Shown here: one piece after another, positions 51,183-61,321 of the stretch
Layout of the letters: every line of letters starts with the position of its first letter
How positions within the stretch are numbered: position 1 is the first letter of the stretch
From: Lewinellaceae bacterium
GTDB taxonomy: Bacteria; Bacteroidota; Bacteroidia; Chitinophagales; Saprospiraceae
Direction of reading: 5' to 3'
Length of the DNA: 64,000 bases
Assembly (NCBI GenBank): GCA_020636155.1
Contig: JACJYM010000006.1
Location: 62,001-126,000, forward strand
Notes under the pieces: generated by a model
Told to the model about the DNA's origin: nothing
Databases searched by the model: none
What the model saw: the letters and a program-made list of their open reading frames with translations, nothing else
Translations under genes and position numbers: made by a program

Positions 51183-53589
51183 AATTTTTATTAAAAATAT
51201 AGGTAGCATTTAAAACCAAATTTCTGCCAGATGCCGCAATACCGGAACTATAAGTTTTGTATGCTTGATCCAAAATATTTTCTACCGAAAGACCAATTAT
51301 TATATTATCTGAGGCCTTAAGCCGTGCATTCACATTGATGATGAACCAGGATGGCAGATAAGGATTTCCATATTTGTCTTTTGGATAAATTTCTGTTTTA
51401 GCTCTTTCTTCAAAGGGTAACTTTTCGAAGGTTTTGCCCGCCGAAAATTGACTAAAAATTTCAAAATCGGTTTTATGGAATTGATATTCTACACCGATTC
51501 TTCCGAAAGGAGGAGCGGCATGTCTCATGTAATCCTCGGTACCATCATCAAGCTCTTCTCTACCATATTGATAGCTGTATCTCCCATTAAGTGAAAATTC
51601 AGTTGAGAGCATATAAGTTAATGAAAAATCGACTCCCAACACTCGAGCAAATGCGGCATTTACTAGGGCTTGAACTTGACTTAATTCACCATTGTAAATG
51701 ATGCTATCTTGTCCATTAAACTGAAAATCTCTTCTTACCATGGCATCTTTTAGATAAGTGTAGTAGGGATTGATAGATAAGTCGAATTTTCCATTATCAT
51801 AAGCCAATCCAAATTCAATACTGCGACAATTTTCACTTTTTAAATCTGGATTTGGCACAATGACCAATCCCGGAGCAGAATCAAATACTTTACCAATATC
51901 ATCCACATTGGGAGAGCGAAATCCTGTGGCAAGATTGATGCTGAATTTCCAATTCATATCAGGTAAAAAGGAAAATCCAAAGTTTTCGGTCAATGCACCA
52001 TTGGACAAGTCAATATTCTGGAATGGAAAGTTGAGAAAACGAGTATCAAACTCTGAATGTAGTGAATAATAATTGTATCGTACACCCGCATTGAGATAGT
52101 ATCGGTGGTTGAATTCAAGATTGTAATCAAGATAGAATCCTGCAGAATTCCAATAACTCAGTGGATACCGCGACAAGGCATCATCTGTATTCTGATTTAT
52201 AATGTTTAGATTAAATGCTGTGGAATTCACCTTGTTTCTTATCCATTCTAAGCCGTAGTGCCATTGCTGATTTCTAATTTTGTGGTTTCTGAAATCAAGA
52301 TTAATACTATAGGCATCGACCATTTCGATTTGGTGTAATTCGGTATTGCTATTGAGATTTCGGGAGATTCTACTTTCTTCAAAATATTGCTTTGCCAGCA
52401 CGAGTTTAGCCTGATCAAACAATTTACCATCAGATTTACTACTCATTCCGAGACGTAGTCTATTCCATTTTTGTGGACCATAATTCCACGTGGCATATCG
52501 GGGCAAGCCGTTTTTCTCCCTGAGATGTCGGTCATAGCGGGGATAAGCGCCGGTACTAGAATAAAGGAAGCTCATGTCCAAAGCCAATTTTCGACTCACT
52601 GCAAATCTCAATTTGTGATAACCATTCAATTGATGATACGACGAGGGTATTTGTATCAGAGGATTCGCATTATTGACAATGCTATCTGTACCATTAATTC
52701 TGACCACATATTTATATTTTTTGTATGGTTCTGAATCTTTGCTTCCCATCCTTAAATCGCCAAAGTTAAAGCTGCTTATTGAATTAAAGAGACTCCATTT
52801 CTTTTTTGCAATTCCCAGCTCTATATGTCCTGTATTCTCGTTGTTAGCGCTGGAATATCTGAGATTAGTCTCTCCCTGTATTTTTAGTTGGTCATTGTTC
52901 GAAAAGTCTTGCTGCTTTAAATTGAATTGCATCACACCACCCAGAGCATCACTGCCGTAAATCACCGAACCAGGACCGTGCATTACCTCTGCTTTTCTTA
53001 TGGAAAAAGGGTCTATGGAAATGACATTTTGAATATTTCCAGACCTAAAAATAGCGGTATTCATCCTTACATCATCAACGACATATATGAGCCGATTGGT
53101 AGCAAAGCCTCTAATCATGGGGCTGCCGCCAGCTTGTTGACTTTTTTGAATGAATACAGAAGCGTTTTTCGACAAGACATCAGCAGTTGTCTGTGCATTA
53201 CTTTTAATTATTTCATCTTTAGAAATACTTTCGATTTCGCGGGGTATTTCCTGAGCTGAATGATCCCATCGATTGGCAGATATGACTAACTCGTCGAGGA
53301 GATTCTTGACGGGATTCATCAATACTTTTTGGGTTTTTGTATCTCCTTGGATTTTAAAATATTGGTCTTCATAACCAATGTGTGTGGCAAAGAGTTGATT
53401 GCCTATCATTGAATGGTCAAAATAGAATGTTCCTTCTTGGTCACAGAAGTAGTTCACTCCGGTCGATTCATCTAAAAGGATAACATCAAGGATCACACTC
53501 TGATTGATGCTGTCAATAAATATAATAGATTGAGAAAATGAATGGAAACAAACGAACACATTTGCAAAAAAGAAAAATATGGTTTTCAT
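51181..53589 (-). CDS. TonB-dependent outer-membrane receptor
   Basis: An 802-residue receptor: signal peptide (ends around SFSQ), a short carboxypeptidase-like regulatory domain, the plug (about 105-230, TTADVLSKNASVFIQKSQ, GGSPMIRGFATNRLIY, GPGSVIYGSDALGG) and a barrel to the end. The plug pattern is of the hemin/siderophore receptor class. No STN domain is present, so it is not a transducer. The gene upstream on the same strand encodes an SdpI-like protein. Confidence 0.9.
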   Translation of the reverse strand: MKTIFFFFANVFVCFHSFSQSIIFIDSINQSVILDVILLDESTGVNYFCDQEGTFYFDHSMIGNQLFATHIGYEDQYFKIQGDTKTQKVLMNPVKNLLDELVISANRWDHSAQEIPREIESISKDEIIKSNAQTTADVLSKNASVFIQKSQQAGGSPMIRGFATNRLIYVVDDVRMNTAIFRSGNIQNVISIDPFSIRKAEVMHGPGSVIYGSDALGGVMQFNLKQQDFSNNDQLKIQGETNLRYSSANNENTGHIELGIAKKKWSLFNSISSFNFGDLRMGSKDSEPYKKYKYVVRINGTDSIVNNANPLIQIPSSYHQLNGYHKLRFAVSRKLALDMSFLYSSTGAYPRYDRHLREKNGLPRYATWNYGPQKWNRLRLGMSSKSDGKLFDQAKLVLAKQYFEESRISRNLNSNTELHQIEMVDAYSINLDFRNHKIRNQQWHYGLEWIRNKVNSTAFNLNIINQNTDDALSRYPLSYWNSAGFYLDYNLEFNHRYYLNAGVRYNYYSLHSEFDTRFLNFPFQNIDLSNGALTENFGFSFLPDMNWKFSINLATGFRSPNVDDIGKVFDSAPGLVIVPNPDLKSENCRSIEFGLAYDNGKFDLSINPYYTYLKDAMVRRDFQFNGQDSIIYNGELSQVQALVNAAFARVLGVDFSLTYMLSTEFSLNGRYSYQYGREELDDGTEDYMRHAAPPFGRIGVEYQFHKTDFEIFSQFSAGKTFEKLPFEERAKTEIYPKDKYGNPYLPSWFIINVNARLKASDNIIIGLSVENILDQAYKTYSSGIAASGRNLVLNATYIFNKN

Positions 53590-53621
53590 CTAGTTCAAAA
53601 ATCTTTTTTGATCAATGGTTG

Positions 53622-53975
53622 TTATTCAAATCTCTTTTTCAGCTCCTTTTCTGTTAATACGATAGGTATAATAATGAGTGTAATGATGACAATTAATGAA
53701 ATAATAACTGCTGCATTAGTAGGATTGATTGGTATGAAAAGTAAAGCAAGGCCTATGAGTCCGGTAATGGAACCATAAATGGCCAATTGATTGGCACTAT
53801 ATTTTTGTGCAAATTCCCAAGACTCTTGGCTATTTTTTGATCTTTTGGTACGATAACCGTATAGATTATTGATTTTTTTAGGAGGAAATTTATGCATGAG
53901 CAGGCCAGCTACCACAATGGTCAATCCCGTAAGTACGAAAAGTAGAGCTATCGGATTATTCGTCATATTCATCAT
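53622..53975 (-). CDS. SdpI-family membrane protein
   Basis: A 117-residue protein with about three transmembrane helices and the signature FPPKKINNLYGYRTKRS (about 30-46) of the SdpI family (toxin-immunity/sensor proteins of Bacillus). It probably senses or protects against a membrane-active peptide, but the family is broad. It precedes the TonB receptor gene by 32 bases. Confidence 0.75.
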   Translation of the reverse strand: MMNMTNNPIALLFVLTGLTIVVAGLLMHKFPPKKINNLYGYRTKRSKNSQESWEFAQKYSANQLAIYGSITGLIGLALLFIPINPTNAAVIISLIVIITLIIIPIVLTEKELKKRFE

Positions 53976-54048
53976 CTTGAAATTAATTTAAGACAAAGTA
54001 AAGTTATATTTTTTATGATATTTCGCAAGGCTAACCAAAAATATAGTT

Positions 54049-54056
54049 AATTTTGG
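54049..54056 (+). promoter_or_regulatory. Bacteroidota -7 box for the TerB-like gene
   Basis: TAATTTTG matches TAnnTTTG exactly and is 24 bases before the ATG at 54081. Confidence 0.5.
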
Positions 54057-54080
54057 GCTCTCAAAAAATAATGACTTAGA

Positions 54081-54554
54081 ATGACCGAATATTTCAAGCA
54101 ATTAACTAGTGAAGAGTACGAAAGATTGAAAGATGCGATTCCGTTGATTACCATTTTAGTCGCCGGAGCAGACGGCAAATTTGAAAAGGAAGAGTTGAAT
54201 TGGGCAGAGAAAATTGCCAGTATCAGAAGTTATAAAATGTCTGATGATTTAGTAGGTTTTTATAAAGATGTCGGCATTAATTTCCACGAAAAACTGGAAG
54301 ATTATGTAGATGCGTTCCCTAAAAATGTGGATGATAGAAATGATATTATTTCTGATAGACTAGAAGATTTGAATGACATTTTACCAAAATTAGACCCAAG
54401 AGTTGGAGCTCACTTGTACGACAGCTATCTTTCATTTGCGAAGCACGTCGCATCTGCAAGCGGTGGTTTTTGGGGATTCTTTTCAATTGGTCCAAAGGAG
54501 GAAAGAATGATGAAACTTCCAATGATTAATCCCATTTTCTTTGAAGAAGATTAA
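54081..54554 (+). CDS. TerB-like protein of unknown function
   Basis: A 157-residue helical protein. The pattern LITILVAGADGKFEKEELNWA (about 22-42) matches the TerB-like fold found in tellurite-resistance and related proteins. The remaining sequence is helical, with a hydrophobic GGFWGFFSIG patch. The role is unknown. Confidence 0.65.
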   Translation: MTEYFKQLTSEEYERLKDAIPLITILVAGADGKFEKEELNWAEKIASIRSYKMSDDLVGFYKDVGINFHEKLEDYVDAFPKNVDDRNDIISDRLEDLNDILPKLDPRVGAHLYDSYLSFAKHVASASGGFWGFFSIGPKEERMMKLPMINPIFFEED

Positions 54555-54587
54555 TCTCAAAAAGCTAAAATATAACGACATAGTATT

Positions 54588-55040
54588 GTGAATCATCAGT
54601 ATTCACTAAGTTTAGAAGTACTCAAGAGAGAAGAAGAATTATTTAAAATTTTTCTTATCTCTCGGGGTATTGACTCCGTTGAGTGGGAAATTATAAAATC
54701 TGAAAACCCAGAAAAGCTTGATGGACTATTGACCATGTTTTCTGACTATTACTTGAATCACTTATTAGAAACCCATCGGTATTATTTATTGAAATCCTCA
54801 ACACTTATAAGTGCTTTAAGACTCGATGATTCTGGGATTTCTTATTTTCAGTTGAAGTTAGAAAATATTCTAAATGATCAGATGAATACTCACGGTACAT
54901 TGCAACATTTTAATACAAGTTATACCCAGAGTCCAAAGGAACATTTGTTTCAACTCATCGAACTCGGTTATCAACCAGTTGAATCAAGGTATTTCAACGA
55001 TTTGGCATTGAAATATGCCGAGCAAATTGAATTAAAATGA
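54588..55040 (+). CDS. Conserved small protein, similar to DUF6495
   Basis: A 150-residue protein with a GTG start. The segments VEWEIIKSENPEKLDGLLTMFSDY and the following helix resemble the DUF6495 family of Bacteroidota; this is recognition by pattern only. The stop overlaps the alpha/beta hydrolase start by 4 bases (ATGA), so the two are translationally coupled. No function is known. Confidence 0.6.
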   Translation: MNHQYSLSLEVLKREEELFKIFLISRGIDSVEWEIIKSENPEKLDGLLTMFSDYYLNHLLETHRYYLLKSSTLISALRLDDSGISYFQLKLENILNDQMNTHGTLQHFNTSYTQSPKEHLFQLIELGYQPVESRYFNDLALKYAEQIELK

Positions 55041-55807
55041 GTCATTTAAATTACAAAATAATTGGAGAAGGTCACCCAATCGTCTTTTTGCACGGATTAT
55101 TTGGGATGTTAGATAATTGGCAGACTTTCGCGAGAAAGTTATCAGAACATGGTTATATGTGCATCATCGTGGATCAACGAAATCATGGTCGATCTTTTCA
55201 CTCACCTGAATTTAACTATGAGCTGCTCTCGGATGATTTGCATACTTTTTTAGACGAAATGCACATTTTTAAAACCCATTTGTTAGGACACTCTATGGGA
55301 GGTAAAACAGCCCTGAAGTTTACCAGCGAGTATGAGGATTATGTTGAAAAATTGATTGTAGTTGATATCGGATTGAAAAGTTATCGAGGAGGTCATGAGT
55401 TGATTTTAGATGCACTTAATGCTGTGCAACTTGAAGAGATGAATGATAGAGAAGCGGTTCAAGAATTTTTAGGCACGTATGGGTTTGGAAAAGAAGTCAT
55501 ATTATTTCTAATGAAAAATTTGAGTAGAGGAAAAGATGGTAATTTTTATTGGAAAATGAACTTAAAATCCCTTACTGACCATTATGATGAAATACTGGAA
55601 AGCGTTATGATCAGAGGAGAGATTGATGTGCCTACGTTATTTGTAAAAGGTGAAAAATCTCGGTACATCATTGATGAAGATTGGCCCTTGATTCATTCAA
55701 TTTTTCCAAACGCCGAACTTCAGACCGTAAAAGGAGCAGGACACTGGGTACATGCCGATGCACCAGAAGAACTATTATCCAGTGTCTTGAAATTTTTAAT
55801 GAACTAA
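55037..55807 (+). CDS. Alpha/beta hydrolase, YbfF-like esterase
   Basis: A 256-residue hydrolase with the nucleophile elbow GHSMGG (S86), oxyanion region FLHGLFG, a VDQRNHGRS strand-turn and a catalytic His in GAGHWVHADAPEEL. The pattern resembles E. coli YbfF, an acyl-CoA/ester hydrolase. It overlaps the upstream gene by 4 bases and is 24 bases from the S41 protease gene. Confidence 0.9.
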   Translation: MSHLNYKIIGEGHPIVFLHGLFGMLDNWQTFARKLSEHGYMCIIVDQRNHGRSFHSPEFNYELLSDDLHTFLDEMHIFKTHLLGHSMGGKTALKFTSEYEDYVEKLIVVDIGLKSYRGGHELILDALNAVQLEEMNDREAVQEFLGTYGFGKEVILFLMKNLSRGKDGNFYWKMNLKSLTDHYDEILESVMIRGEIDVPTLFVKGEKSRYIIDEDWPLIHSIFPNAELQTVKGAGHWVHADAPEELLSSVLKFLMN

Positions 55808-55831
55808 AAACGTTACTATTTATTTAGTTTA

Positions 55832-57493
55832 ATGAGGAATATCCATAATATGAACATAAATTTTAAGATTTTAATAGGACTGATAATTTTTGCTTCATCA
55901 GGAGTACTTAAGGCACAGGGAGACGAAAAATTATTTGAAATTTCTAAAAATATAGAGATTTTCGTTAATACATATAAGTCTCTAAATGAGAATTATGTGG
56001 ATGATTTAGATCCATCAGAATTAATGCGTACAGGAATTGATGCTATGGTGAAATCATTGGATCCCTATACCAATTTTATTTCTGAATCTCAGGTTGAAAG
56101 TTATCGAATTGTAGATGATGCCAAATACGAAGGTGTGGGCTGCGAATTTGAAATTCTTGATAATACACCGACCATTACAACAGTATATAATAACAGCCCA
56201 GCACTGACTTCTGGCTTATTGCCAGGAGATAAAATTATGGTTATCAATGGACTGTCAGTCGAAGGAAAATCAAAAATCGAAATTGAAGCCGCGATTAGAG
56301 GTCTTCCCGGAACCAAATTAATAGTTGGAATTCAAAGAGGAAATGATTCGAGTGTTCAAAACATTGAGATAACAAGAGGTGAGTGGATGGTGAGCAATGT
56401 GCCATATTATGGAATCATAAGAGATGATATTGGTTATATAAATTTAAGTACTTTCACTGCCAATGCAGCTGCCAATATTAAAAATGCACTAGACGAACTC
56501 AAAAAAGAAGACCCAAATCTCAAAGGACTAATATTAGATTTGAGAAATAACGGTGGTGGTCTCTTGAGAGAAGCATTGGCAATATGTAATCTTTTTGTAC
56601 CTAAAGGAGAAGAATTAGTTACCACTAAAGCCAAAGACCCAGCAAAAGATCAGTCTTATAAAACGATGAATATACCGGAGGATTTAGATATCCCATTGGT
56701 GGTTCTGGTGAATAAAAGGAGTGCTTCAGCCTCTGAGATTGTATCGGGGGTGATTCAGGATTTAGATAGGGGAGTAATAGTCGGACATAGGACTTATGGA
56801 AAGGGATTGGTACAGAACACTCAAGATATTGGGTACAATAATCGCCTGAAAACGACCATTTCACGATATTACATACCCAGCCAACGCTGTATTCAGGGAT
56901 TTGAATATGAAAATGGTGAACCTGTAGATATTTCGGATGATAAAAGGTCAAAATTTAAAACGAAAAATGGTCGTATTGTGTTGGATGGCGGAGGAATCAC
57001 TCCCGATGTCAAAACCGAAGAAGTCAAAATTTCTCCTTTTACGCAATCTTTGATTGACAAAAATTTAATTTTTTATTATGTGAATGATTTTGTGTCTAGA
57101 CATGACAGCATTGTAGAACCAGATAAGTTCGAATTTGTGGAGTACCCTGATTTTGTAAAATTTGTTAAAAACAGAGGTTTTGCCTTTAGTTTTAAGTCGG
57201 AAAAAGAAATTAAAAATCTCGAAACGATGCTTCAAGAAGAGCAACTTTCTGAGATTACTAAACAGGATATTCAAGAATTACTTCAAAAAATAAATTCAGC
57301 TAAATCCAATGATTTTTTCGTGTCGAAGGAAAAGGAAATTGTAGATCAAATCGAACAAGAAATTGTGTCGAGATATTATTTTGAAAACGGGAAGATTAGA
57401 AAAACACTTTCTTCAGATAGTGAGGTTACGACAGCGGTGGACATATTGAAAGATAAGGCTCAGTATAATCGGATTCTTGGAATAAATAATTAA
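55832..57493 (+). CDS. S41-family C-terminal processing protease
   Basis: A 553-residue exported serine protease. After an N-terminal signal (Met7 at 55850 is an alternative start; LIGLIIFASSGVLKAQ), a DUF3393-like helical part leads into a PDZ domain (about 90-180) and the S41 core with catalytic S299 (in KRSASASE) and K324 (in TYGKG), 25 residues apart as in Prc/CtpA. It degrades or trims proteins in the periplasm. The C-terminal extension is helical. Confidence 0.9.
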   Translation: MRNIHNMNINFKILIGLIIFASSGVLKAQGDEKLFEISKNIEIFVNTYKSLNENYVDDLDPSELMRTGIDAMVKSLDPYTNFISESQVESYRIVDDAKYEGVGCEFEILDNTPTITTVYNNSPALTSGLLPGDKIMVINGLSVEGKSKIEIEAAIRGLPGTKLIVGIQRGNDSSVQNIEITRGEWMVSNVPYYGIIRDDIGYINLSTFTANAAANIKNALDELKKEDPNLKGLILDLRNNGGGLLREALAICNLFVPKGEELVTTKAKDPAKDQSYKTMNIPEDLDIPLVVLVNKRSASASEIVSGVIQDLDRGVIVGHRTYGKGLVQNTQDIGYNNRLKTTISRYYIPSQRCIQGFEYENGEPVDISDDKRSKFKTKNGRIVLDGGGITPDVKTEEVKISPFTQSLIDKNLIFYYVNDFVSRHDSIVEPDKFEFVEYPDFVKFVKNRGFAFSFKSEKEIKNLETMLQEEQLSEITKQDIQELLQKINSAKSNDFFVSKEKEIVDQIEQEIVSRYYFENGKIRKTLSSDSEVTTAVDILKDKAQYNRILGINN

Positions 57494-57511
57494 TTTTTAA
57501 CTCTAGGCTTG

Positions 57512-58294
57512 ATGAAATCTAAAAGCATGAGTATCATTGGATCTGGTAATGTTGCCAGCCATTTGGCTAATGCCTTTTTTCATCAGGATTTTGAAATCAT
57601 CTCAGTTTACGCAAGGAGTCTTGATAAATTGGCTTTTTGTGACCAACTTTCAATTGAAAAAAATGTACTCGATTATAGTGTTCCTATCGAGGGAGATGTC
57701 ATATTTTTATGTGTTTCTGATGATTCTATAAAAACTGTCGCTTCTAACATAAAGATTGATGCCCATCAAATAGTAGTTCATTGCTCGGGTGGAGTCAACC
57801 TGGATGTTCTGAGAGAAATCAACTCTCAGTGTGGAGTATTTTATCCTCTTCAAAGTTTTTCTAAAAACACTTTTGTCAATATCAAGTCAGTACCGATATG
57901 TGTAGAAGGTAACACACGTGAGATTGAAAATGAATTGGCGAAAATAGCCTATGCGGTTAGCAATCGGGTAGTCTCACTCAATTCCTATGATAGAGCTAAG
58001 CTTCACTTGGCAGCCGTGATGGTCAATAACTACGTAAACTTTCTGATCGGAAAAGTGCAAGAATACTCAACAAAAGAAAACTTAGATTTTACATTGCTTG
58101 AGCCGTTAATTAATGAAACCATACTCAAAGCCTTGAGTGGCGATGCCCTCAAGAAACAAACAGGACCGGCAAAACGAGGAGACGTTGACGTGTTGAGCCA
58201 AGAACTAAAAATGCTTTCCGGTTATCCTGAATTGCAGAAAATTGCAGACGTTTTTAATCAAGAAATATTGCACTATTATGAGATGGATCGGTGA
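57512..58294 (+). CDS. Rossmann/DUF2520 oxidoreductase-like protein
   Basis: A 260-residue protein with an N-terminal NAD(P)-binding fold (SIIGSGNVASHLANAF) and a C-terminal DUF2520 domain (about 130-260). It resembles a short 6-phosphogluconate/pyrroline reductase-type dehydrogenase. The substrate is unknown. An earlier TTG at 57509 is in frame, but ATG 57512 is preferred. Confidence 0.85.
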   Translation: MKSKSMSIIGSGNVASHLANAFFHQDFEIISVYARSLDKLAFCDQLSIEKNVLDYSVPIEGDVIFLCVSDDSIKTVASNIKIDAHQIVVHCSGGVNLDVLREINSQCGVFYPLQSFSKNTFVNIKSVPICVEGNTREIENELAKIAYAVSNRVVSLNSYDRAKLHLAAVMVNNYVNFLIGKVQEYSTKENLDFTLLEPLINETILKALSGDALKKQTGPAKRGDVDVLSQELKMLSGYPELQKIADVFNQEILHYYEMDR

Positions 58295-58562
58295 CATAGA
58301 CCATAAGTACTTGAAAATAGCCGCTTTTCAGATGGGTACACGACTAAGCTTGCAGTTTTCGAATGGTGAAATCGAATACGTATTTAAGTTGAGAGATAAT
58401 GAAAATTTAAGAAATCTGTCAGACTTAAAGGCATTGTTAACCTCAGATTTCTTAGTAGAAATTGAAGACTCAATAGAAAAAATGCAGTCAAAGTTAATTG
58501 ATAATTTACGTGAAATGAACAGAAAAAATGAGGCAGATGACGATTTTCCGTCAATAATTTAG
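58278..58562 (+). CDS. Small hypothetical protein overlapping DUF2520 gene
   Basis: A 94-residue protein with alternating charged and hydrophobic residues (LKIAAFQMGTRLSLQF, FLVEIEDSIEKMQSKL). I do not recognise it. The start is ATG 58278, overlapping the previous stop by 17 bases; an earlier ATG at 58242 also exists. The stop almost touches that of the convergent barrel protein gene. Confidence 0.5.
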   Translation: MRWIGDIDHKYLKIAAFQMGTRLSLQFSNGEIEYVFKLRDNENLRNLSDLKALLTSDFLVEIEDSIEKMQSKLIDNLREMNRKNEADDDFPSII

Positions 58563-59893
58563 AGGATATATTTTACCCCCATTTTAAGACCTAGAGTATT
58601 GATTTTATCATCATTTGGACCTATCCCACCAGTGGAAACGAATCTCGTAAGATTTGGCTCTAAATTAATTTTTAATTTATCAGAAATGTTATAATCCAGA
58701 CCCACTGCGAGCATTAAACTAGTAAAATAATTATCTTTAAAGTTGCCACCTTCGAGCAAACCGGCAGAAAATTCTTTTTCTAACAGTAAGTTGTTGTTAG
58801 CAGCTAGTTGGTCAAATCTATTGCCGTTGGTTCGTTTGTTGTCAATTTCATATTCAGAATCGGCCACGATATTGAGCTTTATACCACCTTTAAAATAGGC
58901 TGAAAGGCGATTGCTGAGATCAAAGCTATATTGAAGTGCCAGAGGAATTGACAACACATTGAGCTTTATTTGGCTGAGATTGGCCACATTATCAATATAA
59001 GGAAATTGATATGCTTCACTCGGTGAGTACACAAATTTCGTGTATTCCACTCCGAAGTTTCCTGATAGATGGTCTGTAATATTCTTTTTTATCTCCAATC
59101 CATAAGTAACGGCATAAGTTGAATTACTATAACTTGGAAGATTATTTATTATATCAAATGGTGTATTGACACTGACACTGTTCACATTGACATAATTCGA
59201 AATTTCTTGTTTATTGGATTTATCATTTTTTCTTTCTTCTGAATCGTAAGTATTCAGATTTAAGGAGTTTTGAGAGTCAACCTGAGTACTTGTAATGTCT
59301 ATTTTTTCAACTTCTGTAAAGATCTTTTGCTGCTCAATATTGATATTAATTTTATCTGATGACGCAATGTGTCGAGTATTTCTAAGTGGGGGTAACTCTG
59401 CAAATTCTTTCACTTTTGGCTTGATTTCACGAGAGTCTACCGGAACTATTATTTTGGCATTATCGATTGCGTTTGAGATATAGGCTTCTTTATATTGGTA
59501 TTGAGCCTCTTCCGAATTTTTTATAAGAGATTCATTGTATTTTTTGGTGGCGGCATAATAATATGATTCCGTGTTTGGACTTTTAAGCAATCCAAAGCTA
59601 TGAATGAAAAAGAATACGAGGAATATCAAAGCCAATTCAATGCTTTTGGATATATAAATCGAATTGATGCGTCTTTCCTGCAATTCCAGTTTTTCCTTTA
59701 ATAACTGCCAATGTGAGTTCGTTGGCCTCGTTGACTTCCTACTTGATAGAGCTTTTGAAATCAATTCATCAAATTCTTTTTCTTGGATAAATTCCTTGTC
59801 TAATTTATCCGAAAAGCCTTCCCAGTCCATCCTGTTGGTTTGGGAGATTTGGTTTAATTTTTCTTTCAATATTTCGTCAAATTCCTTCGACAT
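58559..59893 (-). CDS. Fusion of a membrane-anchored anti-sigma-like region and an outer-membrane-type beta barrel
   Basis: A 444-residue protein. The cytoplasmic N-terminus (1 to about 75) contains two similar units of about 41 residues (FDEILKEKL...W and FDELISKAL...W). A transmembrane helix follows (about 80-99, IELALIFLVFFFIHSFG). A long low-complexity periplasmic linker leads to a barrel-like C-terminus (about 250-444, YGLEIKKNITDHLSGNFGVEY, YFKGGIKLNIV, AVGLDYNIS, GLKMGVKYIL). It overlaps the sigma factor stop by 17 bases. I infer an anti-sigma partner that reaches the outer membrane. Confidence 0.75.
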   Translation of the reverse strand: MSKEFDEILKEKLNQISQTNRMDWEGFSDKLDKEFIQEKEFDELISKALSSRKSTRPTNSHWQLLKEKLELQERRINSIYISKSIELALIFLVFFFIHSFGLLKSPNTESYYYAATKKYNESLIKNSEEAQYQYKEAYISNAIDNAKIIVPVDSREIKPKVKEFAELPPLRNTRHIASSDKININIEQQKIFTEVEKIDITSTQVDSQNSLNLNTYDSEERKNDKSNKQEISNYVNVNSVSVNTPFDIINNLPSYSNSTYAVTYGLEIKKNITDHLSGNFGVEYTKFVYSPSEAYQFPYIDNVANLSQIKLNVLSIPLALQYSFDLSNRLSAYFKGGIKLNIVADSEYEIDNKRTNGNRFDQLAANNNLLLEKEFSAGLLEGGNFKDNYFTSLMLAVGLDYNISDKLKINLEPNLTRFVSTGGIGPNDDKINTLGLKMGVKYIL

Positions 59894-60446
59894 TCCTATT
59901 GTTTTTTGATAAGATTAGCGCTTTAAGTTTTGTTCTGGCTTTCACCAAATTTGATCTTGAAGTGCTCTCTGTAATTCCCAAAATCTCTCCGATTTCCCTA
60001 TGGCTATAACCATCCATAACATATAAGTTAAAGACTGACCTATAGGCAGGTGTCAAGAGCCTTAAGCATTCTAAAATTTCATCGGCCGACATTTTACTTA
60101 TGGCATCCGCTTCATTAGAAAAAAGATGATAAGCCGTATCGATATTTTCAGTACGTCTTCTGGATTCTCTTCGGTAATAATCTATACACGTATTGACCAT
60201 TACTCTTCTTATCCATGCTTGCAAAGAAGTGCCGGGTTGGTATTTATCAAGATATCGAAATACTTTGATGAATCCATCGTGTAAAATATCGAGGGCATCA
60301 TCATCACTGTTAGCATAGCGCTGACATACCAGCAACATACTTTCAAAATGATCCTCATAGATGATTTTTAATGCCCATTTTTCTTTTGCAATACAAGCAT
60401 TTATAAAACCAATCTCTTTTTCTCGAATTTCTATTGAAATATCCAT
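59877..60446 (-). CDS. ECF RNA polymerase sigma factor
   Basis: A 189-residue sigma-70 factor (region 2 DDDALDILHDGFIKVFRYL; region 4 LTPAYRSVFNLYVMDGYSHREIGEILGI). I chose ATG 60446 over 60467. Its 3' end overlaps the fusion gene downstream by 17 bases, a sigma/anti-sigma pair arrangement. Confidence 0.93.
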   Translation of the reverse strand: MDISIEIREKEIGFINACIAKEKWALKIIYEDHFESMLLVCQRYANSDDDALDILHDGFIKVFRYLDKYQPGTSLQAWIRRVMVNTCIDYYRRESRRRTENIDTAYHLFSNEADAISKMSADEILECLRLLTPAYRSVFNLYVMDGYSHREIGEILGITESTSRSNLVKARTKLKALILSKNNRNVEGI

Positions 60447-60650
60447 AAGGTAAATATAATGTGTCACGAAATATTATCAATGCACAAGATACAATTTATT
60501 AACGAACGAAAAGCTTAAATGCTTACTATAACAAATTTTTAACCCTTAAGATATTAAAATGAATGGTGTTATTCTTAACTCAAAATGCAGTTGAAACTAC
60601 GAGATCGATACCATTCTATTTGGACTAAAAGCAATAAGATTTTTTATGGA

Positions 60651-61211
60651 TTAAAGGAGGCATTTCCCTCTAAAACCTCTGGCTGCATAATAAGATTCGG
60701 CGCCATTATGATAAATAAATACCCTTCCAAATCTAAAATCGCCAAAAATAGCGCCTCCCAAATCTCTGACGTTTTCAGTGGTTTTTAGCCAGCTCGATGT
60801 GACGGTGTCAAAAGCCTCAAATTTTTGTAAATGGTGATAATCTTCTTCGGTAAGGAGATCTATTCCCATTTCCTTCGCCATATTTTCAGCACTATCTTGA
60901 GGTTTAAATTTTTTCCTAGATTCCAAAGCTATCTCGTCATAACAGAAACTTCGTCTGCCTTTTGGGCTTTCTCGGCTACAATCAACATAACAAATATGAA
61001 CTTCGCCTAAATTTTCGAGTTCGATGACATCGGGTTCACCACCGCTCTGCTCCATCGCATAAATACTCGCTAGTTTAAACTGATTTGATTTGAGTTTGGT
61101 TTCGACCTGATCCCATGTTATGTGTGGATGTCGATGCTTGTTTTTGTCAAATCTTTTTTTCAATAATTCAATGAATGAATTCTGAGTTTCCGCTGAAATG
61201 TTCTCTTTCAT
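60651..61211 (-). CDS. DUF4256 protein
   Basis: A 186-residue cytoplasmic protein matching DUF4256 (HPHITWDQVETKL, SGGEPDVIEL, YVDCSRESPKGRRSFCYDE, GRVFIYHNGAESYYAARGFRG). The function is unknown; the length fits the family. It stands alone. Confidence 0.85.
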   Translation of the reverse strand: MKENISAETQNSFIELLKKRFDKNKHRHPHITWDQVETKLKSNQFKLASIYAMEQSGGEPDVIELENLGEVHICYVDCSRESPKGRRSFCYDEIALESRKKFKPQDSAENMAKEMGIDLLTEEDYHHLQKFEAFDTVTSSWLKTTENVRDLGGAIFGDFRFGRVFIYHNGAESYYAARGFRGKCLL

Positions 61212-61321
61212 GATTGTTCGCCATTATTGTGATAAAAATAGCATTTTATGCGAACTCTTACATCTATAACAAGAATTTTCCAACCGAAATAATTGCTAAA
61301 CCCAAGTCAATCAATGAATAT

